Assembly: GCA_938743325.2 (NCBI GenBank)
Contig: OW568884.1
Span: 186,001 to 250,000, forward strand
DNA from: Pycnococcus provasolii
Taxonomy: Eukaryota > Chlorophyta > Pseudoscourfieldiophyceae > Pseudoscourfieldiales > Pycnococcaceae
Reading direction: 5' to 3'
DNA: 64,000 nucleotides
A model generated the notes under the pieces. It searched no databases and was not told the DNA's origin. It saw only the letters and a list, made by a program, of their open reading frames with translations. Positions 52,671-61,849 of this stretch are shown here, one piece after another. Every line of letters starts with the position of its first letter. Position 1 is the stretch's first letter. The position numbers and the translations under genes were made by a program.

Positions 52671-55319
52671 TCAAGGCCGCCTCTTAAGTGCGCTACCGCT
52701 CTTGCCGTCCAATGGCCTTTCGATCGGACTCGGTCTCTGCCAATTGGGGGGCAAAGGCTTTTCCATAGGACTCAGCCGCTTTTTTTTCATGTTCGAGCCT
52801 GCACGCGCTAAGCCCATCGGCGATCCAGCCTCCGCATCCAACGCGGGAAGCACCTGCGACCGCTGGGCCGTCGCGCGGTGACCACCGAGCGACGACAGCG
52901 CCCGCGGCGGCAGGCCGAACCCGGGCGTGCGGAACTGCTGAAGCTCCTCCGAAGGCTCCGCTGAGGCGCTTCGGCCGCTCGCGGACGGTCCACCCCACGC
53001 CGTCGCACACGATACAATCGCGCTCCACAGCGTACCCATCGCCTCGCCTAGCTCAGCCTTGACGCGAACCTGGTATTGCGCGCCGGGACGAAGGCCACTT
53101 ACGCGGCATCCCGTCGAAGCGTTGCCATGCGTCGAGTACACCTCCCTGACATTCGGTGAGCCAATCAGGCCCATGAACACCTTGTATCCCTCGACGGCAT
53201 GGCTTGTGCGGATGCTCCACGACACCTCGAGCGTCTTCGCATCCTCCGTCCTTGGCTGGTGCACGTCCGCCATCAGCACGCCATTCGCGTTTGACGTGCT
53301 TGACACAAGAGCGTCAGGGGGCACGTACACGTCACGCACAAATGCCTCGGACCACATGCCTCGCTCACTCGTGACGAGGTCCACGCAGCGAAACGTCTCC
53401 TGACCACTCAGCGTACCAGACGGTACGAGAACGAGATTGCGACCAAGCGGCGGCGGCTCGAGCGCCATCCACTGAGCTGCCGACAGAGCAGACTCGGACG
53501 CCGCATCTTTCGCCGTGGATACGACTGACGCGGCGTCGTCATCCACAATCTCGACGCCCATTTCGCCTCCGCCTCCGCCGAGGCTGCGCACGCGATGATC
53601 TGCGTCTAGCGCATGGAAGCGCTCCCAGGTGAGATCAATGCAGTCGAGCACGTACGCGTCCGTCAGGCGCCCTTGCACTCCGATGCCGCCAGCGATGACG
53701 AGGTGCTTGCCAGCAAAGAGCGCGTCGTGGAATCCACGGCTTGGTGGCACGGTGCCCGCAACGTGCGTGGGAGCTCGCCAAGGCCGCGCGCGCTGCGGCA
53801 GATCCACGAGCGTGAGCGCGAAGAGATCAGAGCATGGCCGCCCACTCCTCACGTCGAATCCGCCGAACGCGTACGCGAGACGTCGATCCGGGCTCACGGT
53901 GAGCGTCGCGAATGCACGCCCTGGCCTCGGAACCTTCTCGTAGCCGGTGTTGTCGAGCACCCCCGCGGGAAGGCTGCGCCACATGCCCGTGGCAACGTGA
54001 TAGATGTACCCTCCGTCCAGCAGGTCAGCATTCTCCGGCGGGTCGTGCAGTCCAGAGGCGCGCCTAAGCACTGCCCTGCGATCTGCGGGAGGAGGCTGGC
54101 CTTGTCTCCACGCTCTCTCCAGCGGCACCGTCGACCCGCCGAGCAGCAGGAGCATGTCCTCCTCCTGAATGACTCCGCCGATAGCGCACATCGCGCATCC
54201 CTCCGCCGGGGGCGGAACGTCGCGCTCGGACGTCGACGCGTCCATCGCGTGGACCTTCCACCGCCGCGTCGCCGTGTTCAGGCTCCACAGCTCATTTGTC
54301 AGCGTGCCATCGGGCAGCCGCCCGCCAAACACGAACAGCCGCTTGCGCAGCGTGCACGTTGCGACGCCGAATTGCGCCTGCGGTCCTGGTTTTGCATTCA
54401 CCCCGTCTGCGGCGGCAAGGCTAAGGCCTGACGCGTCAGCGTCAAAGTCCAGTGCCGGGCCCGCGAGCGAGCTCTGTCCTTTCGGCTGCCACACCTCCGT
54501 CATGAGCATGTGCCACTCAGACGCAGCACCGCTCTGCCCGAGCTCGAGCACGAGGTCCGCCTCGTTGCTCGGATCTCCGTGGCTTTGCGCGAGACGCTGC
54601 CCGCCAAGGACGAGGCAGCTTTGGCCGGCGATGAACGTGGTGAGTGTGTGCGTATCTCGCGCGGCGGGTGAGTCGCGCGTGGCACCCTGCCTGACAGCGC
54701 CCTTGGCATGCAGTGGCAGAGGCGACAGCACGAGTCGCACACTCCACGGGTATCCGAAGACGCGGCTTTCGTGTACGGACTTGGACAGCTCTCTTCTCAG
54801 GTTGATGTTGTCCTCCTCCACGGCGAGGCGCTGGTTGTGCTCCTGGTGTCTCATGACCATCTCCGTGTTTGCGGTCACTTCCGTCTCGCGTACGCGTTCT
54901 TCGAGTTCCGCGACGCGTCGAAGCAGTTTGTGGTGTTCCTTTTCGAATTCGAGCGCTTGCTCAAGTTTATCTTTTTGTCTGGCAAGTTCCTTTTCCAGCT
55001 TGGCGATGTGTTGGCTTTGTCTTTCTTCGATTTGCGTTTTATCGTGGAGCGCCGCGGTGACTTCATCGTTCGCGAGCTTCGATTCCTGGAGCGTTCGTTC
55101 GAGGTGTTCGATGATATCCCTCGAGTCTCTCTTTGCGGTGGACAGTTCCTCGGAGAGTTTCTCCGTGAGCGAGGAGGCGGCTTCGAGCGCGGACTCCGTG
55201 CGCAGCAGTCTCGTTTCCGACTCGGCAAGTTCGAGGTTCTTGCTTATGAGCCGCGACTCCCACTCGCGCTCGACGGCTGATATCGAGGCGGAGGTATTGG
55301 GCGAAAGAGGCTCGCCCAT
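52671..55319 (-). CDS. Coiled-coil / kelch / fibronectin-III protein
   Basis: 882 residues with a clean ATG (MGEPLSPNTSAS). Residues about 15-190 form a long Leu/Glu/Lys coiled coil (LEKELARQKDKLEQALEFEK ... LLRRVAELEERVRETEV). Kelch-type blades follow (SCLVLGGQRLAQ; RLFVFGGRLPDGTLTNELWS; LLLLGGSTVP; AYAFGGFDVRSGRPCSDLFA; LVIAGGIGVQGRLTDAYVLD), giving about five or six propeller blades with Gly-Gly doublets. Then a fibronectin-III-like domain (LEVSWSIRTSHAVEGYKVFM ... CRVSGLRPGAQYQVRVKAEL) and a basic Pro-rich tail ending ALKRRP. Kelch with coiled coil suggests an actin- or microtubule-linked scaffold, but no family name is secure. The 5' flank has a telo-box motif at 55533-55542. Confidence 0.85.
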   Translation of the reverse strand: MGEPLSPNTSASISAVEREWESRLISKNLELAESETRLLRTESALEAASSLTEKLSEELSTAKRDSRDIIEHLERTLQESKLANDEVTAALHDKTQIEERQSQHIAKLEKELARQKDKLEQALEFEKEHHKLLRRVAELEERVRETEVTANTEMVMRHQEHNQRLAVEEDNINLRRELSKSVHESRVFGYPWSVRLVLSPLPLHAKGAVRQGATRDSPAARDTHTLTTFIAGQSCLVLGGQRLAQSHGDPSNEADLVLELGQSGAASEWHMLMTEVWQPKGQSSLAGPALDFDADASGLSLAAADGVNAKPGPQAQFGVATCTLRKRLFVFGGRLPDGTLTNELWSLNTATRRWKVHAMDASTSERDVPPPAEGCAMCAIGGVIQEEDMLLLLGGSTVPLERAWRQGQPPPADRRAVLRRASGLHDPPENADLLDGGYIYHVATGMWRSLPAGVLDNTGYEKVPRPGRAFATLTVSPDRRLAYAFGGFDVRSGRPCSDLFALTLVDLPQRARPWRAPTHVAGTVPPSRGFHDALFAGKHLVIAGGIGVQGRLTDAYVLDCIDLTWERFHALDADHRVRSLGGGGGEMGVEIVDDDAASVVSTAKDAASESALSAAQWMALEPPPLGRNLVLVPSGTLSGQETFRCVDLVTSERGMWSEAFVRDVYVPPDALVSSTSNANGVLMADVHQPRTEDAKTLEVSWSIRTSHAVEGYKVFMGLIGSPNVREVYSTHGNASTGCRVSGLRPGAQYQVRVKAELGEAMGTLWSAIVSCATAWGGPSASGRSASAEPSEELQQFRTPGFGLPPRALSSLGGHRATAQRSQVLPALDAEAGSPMGLARAGSNMKKKRLSPMEKPLPPNWQRPSPIERPLDGKSGSALKRRP

Positions 55320-56070
55320 AGTAATAGACTAACAGTAATAGACTAATAGGAATAGGAAGCAAGCAAGCGTGCTGTGCGTGCTTTGCTTTGCGTGAACCTC
55401 AGAGACACCACTAACACGAAACACGAAATACGAAACACGAACAGGTAAGGTTACGTTCGGCCTTATTAGACGCTTAAGGCCGGCCGGCTGTTTTGCTGTT
55501 TCTTAAGGTTTCTTTGGCAGCGCAAACAAGGGTTAGGGTTTACTGGAGTACCGGGTAGGGTCCCAAGGGCCAACGGCCTCCTTGTCACCACCAGGTCTTG
55601 GCACACCACCTTGGCACCTCCGTCCTGACCGGCCTGAGCTCGGTGCAACTTGCAAGTTCTTTTACCCGGTCAGCCGGTAGGAAGGCCTAGGAAGTAGAGC
55701 TCGCGAGTCGCGAGGTTGCCGAAAACAGCTTGCCCGAAAAGCTCGCTCAGCACACGCCATTCCTGTACCCTACGGTTTCCTTCTCCTGTCGGCCTGGCAA
55801 CTGGCAAGGGCTGCCTTTTTGTCTCACGACCAAGGGACTGGGTCCCAGCCCTAGCCCTGGCACCTGGCCCATATACATATGCCCTTGCTAGGGATAGGGA
55901 GGGTGTTAGGGTTAGGGTTAGTGAACCTCTTGTGAGGTGGTTTTGTTTGCTCATCCTATCCTTCTACTTCGTTATCCCCGGGGTTTTCTTTTCTTTCTGT
56001 GCAGTGTGGTTTCCCTCCCCCTCTGGTGGTGGAACCCCATCACTTCCTTGTTCCCCATCACTCGCCCGTG
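55320..56070. promoter_or_regulatory. Head-to-head region of kelch and CDPK genes with telo-box-like motifs
   Basis: Holds a doubled agtaatagactaa (55319-55350), acgaaacacg repeats, TTAGGGTTTA at 55533-55542 and a TTAGGG run at 55906-55921. Just upstream of the CDPK ATG is a perfect-looking acceptor (ttttctttctgtgcag, ending 56003), so a 5'UTR intron is possible. Confidence 0.5.
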
Positions 56071-57819
56071 ATGATGGCGGCGTCATCAACAACCTCCCGC
56101 CCTCGTGCTCATGGCCATGGCCGTGCTCACCACGTGCTTACTCCTCGTCGTTATCAAGGTTTGGCTGCTCACTCCTCTCGGTCTCCGTCATTGATTTACT
56201 CGTCATCCTTGGAGAGTATTGACGCGAGTGATGCGTTCGCGTCAGGGGGTCTGCTCGCGCAATATGAAGATAAGGAACCGTTGCCGCTTGACGTCGACTT
56301 ATCGAGTGTATTCGGATACAAACGTACATTTGCAGAGAACTTTCAAGTGCTCGAAACACTAGGTGCAGGCTCGTTCGGGGTCGTCTCCTTAGTACGAGAG
56401 AAAGAAACGGGTGTGGAATTTGCCGCGAAACGAGTTCCCAAACACTGCCGACGAGGACCGACCACAGCCAGGTACCTGCGCAAACTTAGAACGGAAGTTG
56501 ACGTCATGCGACAAATGGGAACGAGCCTCAACGCAGTCTTCCTCCACGACACCTACGAGGAAAACGACCACGTCACGCTCATCATGGAGGCGTGCCGAGG
56601 CGGAGAGCTCTGGGAACGAGTCGCGGTTGACACGTACGACGAAGGACTCGCGTGCAGGTACGTCAGGGACGTCCTACGCTTCGTCGCGCAGGCGCACGCC
56701 AACGGAATCCTATACCGAGACATCAAACCGGATAACTTCCTATTCCTCGACACAGGAGACCTCTCCCCGCTCAAGGCGACGGACTTTGGACTCAGCAGCC
56801 GCATGACGCCCGCAATGCTCGACGGGGAGATGATCTCGCAGCGATGCGGAACACCCGCGTACATGGCACCGGAGGTCATCGAGCAAAGCTACGGAAAGGC
56901 GGCTGATCTCTGGAGCGTGGGCATGGTTGCATACCAGCTGCTCACCGGCCGATTTTGCTTCTGGGAAGACGTTCGCGGCTTGAGCCTTCGCGACGTGTGG
57001 AAGAGCGTCCTGCACGACAAAATTCAGTGGGAACACCTCGAGGGATGCTCACCCGAGGCAATCGAGCTCGTCAAGGGCCTGCTGGACCGCGATCAAAAGG
57101 GAAGAATGACGGCGGACGAGGCGCTGCGCGCACCGTGGTTCAAGAGGCTCGAGGGCGATGGCTCGACGTCTTCGGCGGGCGATTCCGACCTGTTCAAGGG
57201 AACGCTCGTTCAACGTCTGCAGCGCTACGGAGCGTATGGCCTTCTCAAGCAGAGGGCACTCGCTCTGCTTGCCGCGGATGCGTCCGATGCTGATTCCGAG
57301 CTCGGCGCTATCCTCAAAAAGGCTTTCGAGGATGCGGATGAGGACAGCAGCGGTACGCTCGAGGTGGACGAGCTCGCTACGGCGCTTCGTCGTGCCGGCT
57401 ACGCAGTCACGGACGGCGAAGTGGGACAGCTGCTGCAGTTCACCGATATTGACTTCTCGGGAAGCATCTCGTTCGACGAGTTCCTGGCGACGACGCTTGA
57501 CTGGCAGACGATCGCGGAGCGAAAGGGAACCGACGGGTGGAAGGACATGTGCAAGCGTGCATTTGACCTCATCGACACCGACGGCAGCGGGTACCTAGAG
57601 CTCGACGAGGTGGTGAGCTTGCTTCCGGAGAAGTTCATCGGTGGACGTCATGCCCTGGCACGCGACCTCATCGCTAAGGCTGATCGTGATGGAGACGGAC
57701 GCATCGACTTTGAGGAGTTTGAGAGCATGCTGAATTTCAACGGCGCGGCGGTGGAGTCGCTGGACCTGTATGATAGCAGGTCCCTTAGCCGCGAGTCTCT
57801 GAGCTTGGATTCCATGTGA
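56071..57819 (+). CDS. Calcium-dependent protein kinase (CDPK)
   Basis: 582 residues from the first in-frame ATG (MMAASSTTSRPRAHGHG). Ser/Thr kinase fused to a calmodulin-like domain, turning Ca2+ signals into phosphorylation. Gly-loop G98AGSFGVV, VAIK-type lysine K120 (FAAKRV), catalytic loop YRDIKPDNFL with D217 (Tyr replaces the usual His of HRD), DFG in KATDFGLSS, and CGTPAYMAPEV. After the autoinhibitory junction come four EF-hands: DADEDSSGTLEVDE, DIDFSGSISFDE, DTDGSGYLELDE and DRDGDGRIDFEE. The N-terminal 80 residues are Ser/Arg/His-rich, with no myristoylation Met-Gly, suggesting another targeting mode. CDPKs occur in plants, green algae and alveolates. Its 3' region carries the dispersed 55-nt element. 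It is convergent with LeuRS. Confidence 0.94.
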   Translation: MMAASSTTSRPRAHGHGRAHHVLTPRRYQGLAAHSSRSPSLIYSSSLESIDASDAFASGGLLAQYEDKEPLPLDVDLSSVFGYKRTFAENFQVLETLGAGSFGVVSLVREKETGVEFAAKRVPKHCRRGPTTARYLRKLRTEVDVMRQMGTSLNAVFLHDTYEENDHVTLIMEACRGGELWERVAVDTYDEGLACRYVRDVLRFVAQAHANGILYRDIKPDNFLFLDTGDLSPLKATDFGLSSRMTPAMLDGEMISQRCGTPAYMAPEVIEQSYGKAADLWSVGMVAYQLLTGRFCFWEDVRGLSLRDVWKSVLHDKIQWEHLEGCSPEAIELVKGLLDRDQKGRMTADEALRAPWFKRLEGDGSTSSAGDSDLFKGTLVQRLQRYGAYGLLKQRALALLAADASDADSELGAILKKAFEDADEDSSGTLEVDELATALRRAGYAVTDGEVGQLLQFTDIDFSGSISFDEFLATTLDWQTIAERKGTDGWKDMCKRAFDLIDTDGSGYLELDEVVSLLPEKFIGGRHALARDLIAKADRDGDGRIDFEEFESMLNFNGAAVESLDLYDSRSLSRESLSLDSM

Positions 57820-57844
57820 TTCAAACGTTAATGAATAATCTAAG

Positions 57845-57899
57845 ATCGCTCATTCAGTAATGGAAAGTACTGGGTTTACTTCGTCCAACGGGTCGTCCA
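57845..57899 (+). repeat. Dispersed 55-nt element, copy B, in the CDPK 3' region
   Basis: Begins ATCGCTCATTCAGTAATGG, 26 nt after the CDPK stop. It matches copy A (4908-4961, minus strand) at all positions except one extra G, in the same sense orientation relative to its gene. Both are followed by CACCAT-rich sequence. Confidence 0.85.
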
Positions 57900-57987
57900 T
57901 TCACCACCATGCACCATGCACCATGTAGCACTTTACATGCCCCATTCAATTAAGTACAGTACTGAACTTGAATTTCGCAAATCTTAG

Positions 57988-60900
57988 TTACTTACTCACG
58001 ACGATATTCAATATCTTACCACTCCTGAAGATCACCTTCTTCACCTCCTTTCCATCTGTGAACTTCTGCACATTTTCGTCAGACATCGCGGAAGCCACAG
58101 CCTCGTCCTCCGTAATGTCCTTCGAAAGCATCAGCTTCGCGCGCACCTTGCCATTCACCTGCACGGGATACAAAACCTCGTTCGTCTCAATAAGGCTCTC
58201 GTCGTATGCCGGCCACTCCTCGTACGCGATGGAAGCCTCGTCGCCACCTCGAAGGCGGCATGCCATCTCCTCCGCAATGTGTGGCGCGTAAGGCGAAAGC
58301 AGCAAAGAGAACGTGTGCAGCACAGACTTGGGACGTGGTTGCTCCCACTTCGTCGCGTCATTCACGAACTCCATCATCGCGGAAATCGCGGTGTTGTACG
58401 CCATGCCCTCCGTCATCTCAGAAACCTTTTTGATGCATATGTGCAGGCTACGAAGCTGCTCCTCGGTCGGCTCGACGTCGCCGAATGCCTCATCGCCCTC
58501 CATCAGGCGCCATGCGCGTGCCAAAAATCTGTGCACACCCTCGACGCCGCTCGTGCTCCACACCTTTGTATCACGCAGAGGGCCCATGAACATCTCGTAG
58601 AGACGAAGCGAGTCCGCGCCGTATTGGAACACCACGTCATCTGGATTGATGACGTTGCCACGGCTTTTGCTCATCTTATGCGCACGTGCGGATATCTTAA
58701 CAGGCATCGACTGCCCCTCAGGCACGTGAGGGCTGTCGTCACGAAGGTAGTAGCCATCACCCTTCTTCTCGACGTCGTCTTCGGAAAGTTTCATCTCGCG
58801 ACCTCTCGCGCCACCCGCGCCATCCTCTTCCGTCATTATCTGCTCGCCGACATTCGGGTCCACGAACATTCCACTCGCCGTGTCAACGTAGCCCGTGAAC
58901 TCCACCTCTCCAAGAATCATTCCCTGGTTCACAAGCTTCCTGAATGGCTCCTTCGTGCTCACCACGCCAAGGTCGTAAAGAACCTTGTGCCAGAAGCGCG
59001 CGTACAGAAGGTGAAGCGTTGCATGCTCCGTACCACCAACGTACAGATCGACGGGCAGCCAGTACTTTTCCACCTCCGGATCAATCATCAGCCTATCGTT
59101 GCTGGGGTCCGCAAATCTTAGGTAATACCAGCAGCTTCCCGCCCACTGAGGCATCGTGGACGTCTCGCGCTCCGCTGGCTCACCTGCCGTCACACCCGCG
59201 GCCGCGGCGGAAGATTCCGGCACCGTGGTGCGCACCCACTCCTCGCACGCCGATAGAGGTGGCTTGCCGTCTCCCGTCGGCTGGAACGTCTCCGTCTCCG
59301 GCAGAGTGATGGGCAAGTCGTCGACGCTCACCGGAACCACTTTCGAGGGATCGGACAGCGGGTACATCACAGGGAACGGCTCGCCCCAATATCTCTGACG
59401 AGCGAACAACCAATCACGCAGGCGGTAGTTGACACGCGCTTCGCCAAATCCATTCTCGGCGAGGTGCTCGGTCACCGCCTTGCGTGCCTTGCCTCCCGCC
59501 ATGCCGTTGATGTCGAGGCCGCCACCACTGCTGTTGGCCGCGACAATGCCGTCCTTGTCGCAAAACGGCAGCTCAACGTCCTCCACAGAAGATCCTTTCG
59601 GGTGCACCACCACGCGAACGCCAACGCGATCGCCACCAACCTTTTTCTGGAATTCGAAGTCACGCTCGTCGTGCGCCGGCACGCCCATAACCGCACCCTC
59701 GCCGTATCCGCCGAGCACGTAGTCCGCGCAGAACACGGGAAGCGACTCTCCCGTGGTGGGGTGCTCGACGTAAGCGCCTGTGAACACGCCAGACGGACCT
59801 GCGGCGGCTGCACTGGAATCGCCCCCCGTTCGTTCGCGATCGCTCTTGCGCGACGCCGCCTCGACGTACGCCTCGACAGCCTCGCGTTCGGCTTCCGTGA
59901 CGAGCTTGTCCATCAGCCACGGATGCTCCGGCGCGACGCAAACGAACGTGACGCCAAACAGCGTGTCCGGCCTGGTTGTGAACACGGTGAGTCGTTCGTC
60001 GTCGTCGCTGGACGAGAGAGGGAAGCTCACGGATGCACCTTCCGAGCGCCCGATCCAGTTGCGCTGCATTTCCTTCACACCTTCCGGCCAGTCGAGCTCG
60101 TCGAGATCTTCGAGCAGCCTGTCGGCGTACTCAGTGATTCGCAGCATCCACTGCATCATCGGCTTTTTCACCACAGGATGTCCCCCTCGTTCGCTGAGTC
60201 CGTCAATCACCTCCTCGTTCGCGAGCACGGTTCCCAGCGCGGGACACCAGTTCACCGGAACCTCCGCGCGGTACGCGAGTCCCTTCTCGAGGAGCTGCAG
60301 GAAGATCCACTGCGTCCACTTGAAGTACTTTGCGTCGGTGGTAGCCAGCTCTCTCTCCCAGTCGTAGCTGAATCCGAGTGACTGCAGCTGGTCGCGAAAC
60401 CTCTCAACGTTTTTGGCTGTCGTGACGGCGGGGTGCGTTCCCGTCTGTATGGCGTACTGCTCTGCAGGCAGACCGAACGCGTCCCAGCCCATCGGGTGCA
60501 TGACGTTGTACCCTCGCATGCGGTAGAATCGACTCGTGATGTCCGTGGCGGTGTACCCTTCGGGGTGTCCGACGTGCAGACCCGCACCGCTGGGGTACGG
60601 GAACATGTCAAGCACGTAGTGCTTTGGCTTTGACGTATCCACCTTGGTGATATCGGGAGTACGAAACGTCTTATTTTGTGCCCAGTACTTCTGCCACTTG
60701 CTTTCGACAAACCCAAACGGGTACGCTTGCGATTGACCACCACCGTTTGCTGCTGATGATGACGATGAAGCGTCTGACGACGTCTCCGGCTGACTCGTCG
60801 TCTCCGTGGTGGTTGCTCTTGAAGTTGTGGAACCCAGTTGCAGATTTCCTTGAAAACGAGAACACCCGAACCGCACGGGGATACGCCAACGACTCATAGG

Positions 60901-60990
60901 CACACATGAAGACCGGTTCATCCTTGAAGAAGCGTTCTTCATGGACATGCTAGATGACACAGTACCAGAGCAAGTACTTGTGGTGAACAT
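57988..60990 (-). CDS. Leucyl-tRNA synthetase, bacterial/organellar type
   Basis: 1000 residues from the ATG at 60990 (MFTTSTCSG); upstream in-frame starts are only TTG. Class Ia enzyme charging tRNA-Leu, with a CP1 editing domain. HIGH motif in [40 protein letters not shown] marks the editing domain; [22 protein letters not shown]-type region [25 protein letters not shown] in [16 protein letters not shown]; the C-terminus ends in the small basic domain ([15 protein letters not shown]). The layout is the bacterial one, not the eukaryotic cytosolic one. The N-terminal about 90 residues are Ser/Thr/Arg-rich, fitting a mitochondrial and/or chloroplast targeting peptide. It shares a 255-bp promoter region with TMEM18. 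Confidence 0.96.
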   Translation of the reverse strand: MFTTSTCSGTVSSSMSMKNASSRMNRSSCVPMSRWRIPVRFGCSRFQGNLQLGSTTSRATTTETTSQPETSSDASSSSSAANGGGQSQAYPFGFVESKWQKYWAQNKTFRTPDITKVDTSKPKHYVLDMFPYPSGAGLHVGHPEGYTATDITSRFYRMRGYNVMHPMGWDAFGLPAEQYAIQTGTHPAVTTAKNVERFRDQLQSLGFSYDWERELATTDAKYFKWTQWIFLQLLEKGLAYRAEVPVNWCPALGTVLANEEVIDGLSERGGHPVVKKPMMQWMLRITEYADRLLEDLDELDWPEGVKEMQRNWIGRSEGASVSFPLSSSDDDERLTVFTTRPDTLFGVTFVCVAPEHPWLMDKLVTEAEREAVEAYVEAASRKSDRERTGGDSSAAAAGPSGVFTGAYVEHPTTGESLPVFCADYVLGGYGEGAVMGVPAHDERDFEFQKKVGGDRVGVRVVVHPKGSSVEDVELPFCDKDGIVAANSSGGGLDINGMAGGKARKAVTEHLAENGFGEARVNYRLRDWLFARQRYWGEPFPVMYPLSDPSKVVPVSVDDLPITLPETETFQPTGDGKPPLSACEEWVRTTVPESSAAAAGVTAGEPAERETSTMPQWAGSCWYYLRFADPSNDRLMIDPEVEKYWLPVDLYVGGTEHATLHLLYARFWHKVLYDLGVVSTKEPFRKLVNQGMILGEVEFTGYVDTASGMFVDPNVGEQIMTEEDGAGGARGREMKLSEDDVEKKGDGYYLRDDSPHVPEGQSMPVKISARAHKMSKSRGNVINPDDVVFQYGADSLRLYEMFMGPLRDTKVWSTSGVEGVHRFLARAWRLMEGDEAFGDVEPTEEQLRSLHICIKKVSEMTEGMAYNTAISAMMEFVNDATKWEQPRPKSVLHTFSLLLSPYAPHIAEEMACRLRGGDEASIAYEEWPAYDESLIETNEVLYPVQVNGKVRAKLMLSKDITEDEAVASAMSDENVQKFTDGKEVKKVIFRSGKILNIVVSK

Positions 60991-61245
60991 GAGGTGCTCC
61001 GTCCTCGAGGTGAAAAACGACAAGAAATGATTCGAGTCGAGTGCGGCGGAGAATGGGTTGTGTTATCTGCTTCAAGTGAGAAGTGAGTGGCTGGAACACC
61101 CCTGCCCTGCCCCCGGGGGAAGTTTATAATAGGGTTGTACGACAAGGGTGGATCCCCATTTCTATTCCGCCGCACCCCCCTCCCCCTTCCCCCCCGGACC
61201 CGGTGGTTTCCCATTCTCCCTACCTGATCATACCATATCATTACC
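60991..61245. promoter_or_regulatory. Compact bidirectional promoter region, LeuRS / TMEM18
   Basis: 255 bp between divergent ATGs. A tagggtt motif lies at about 61131, with cccccggggg and a C-rich run further on. No other feature seen. Confidence 0.5.
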
Positions 61246-61758
61246 ATGTCCGACGAGCTCAATCACATCTTCGAGAGCGTTTCTAGTCAAGTGCGACACG
61301 CGTTCAGCGATCCCACGGGACAGAAACGAAGTCCGTATCAGCAAATCAAAGAAAGCACCTTGGGATTCATACACGCCGTAGACTGGAAAGAAACGTGGCT
61401 CATCGCCTTGTTAACAACCTTACTTGCTCTCCTGTGTTTCGTTCTTCTCACCAGACGTCAGACGAATATGCAGTGCGTGCTCTTTGTGTTCTTATCCGTC
61501 ATTGTGTTCACGGCTGAGAACATCAACAACTTCCTCGCAAGTCACTGGACGTCTTTTGCGAAACAACCGTACTTCGACAAACACGGCGTTTTCATCTCCA
61601 CCGTGCTCACCGGACCGCTGTTGATCATCATGATGACCATCGTCATCAACTTGTTGAGGGAAACTGTCAGCCTCATGATCAAAAGCAAACGCGCAGAGTT
61701 TAGAGTTAAAGCAAAACAATACGCCAAGGCGGAGAAAGAGGGAAAGAAAGACAAGTAG
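61246..61758 (+). CDS. TMEM18: Transmembrane protein 18 homologue
   Basis: 170 residues. TMEM18 is a nuclear-envelope/ER membrane protein linked in animals to chromatin and body-weight control. Family marks: FIHAVDWKETWLIALL, a hydrophobic second segment (MQCVLFVFLSVIVFTAENIN), NNFLASHWTSFAKQPYFDKH and GVFISTVLTGPLLI, then a basic coiled tail (KSKRAEFRVKAKQYAKAEKE) ending KKDK. About three to four membrane segments. The ATG at 61246 follows a short leader. It is convergent with LCB1, with 91 bp between stops. Confidence 0.92.
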   Translation: MSDELNHIFESVSSQVRHAFSDPTGQKRSPYQQIKESTLGFIHAVDWKETWLIALLTTLLALLCFVLLTRRQTNMQCVLFVFLSVIVFTAENINNFLASHWTSFAKQPYFDKHGVFISTVLTGPLLIIMMTIVINLLRETVSLMIKSKRAEFRVKAKQYAKAEKEGKKDK

Positions 61759-61849
61759 AAAGCACGCTTTTCAAAACCTTGTTGTATCGTGTAATACAGT
61801 ATCCATAAAATTTGCAAGTTTTCAAACAGAAAAAAAAAATATTTAGTAA

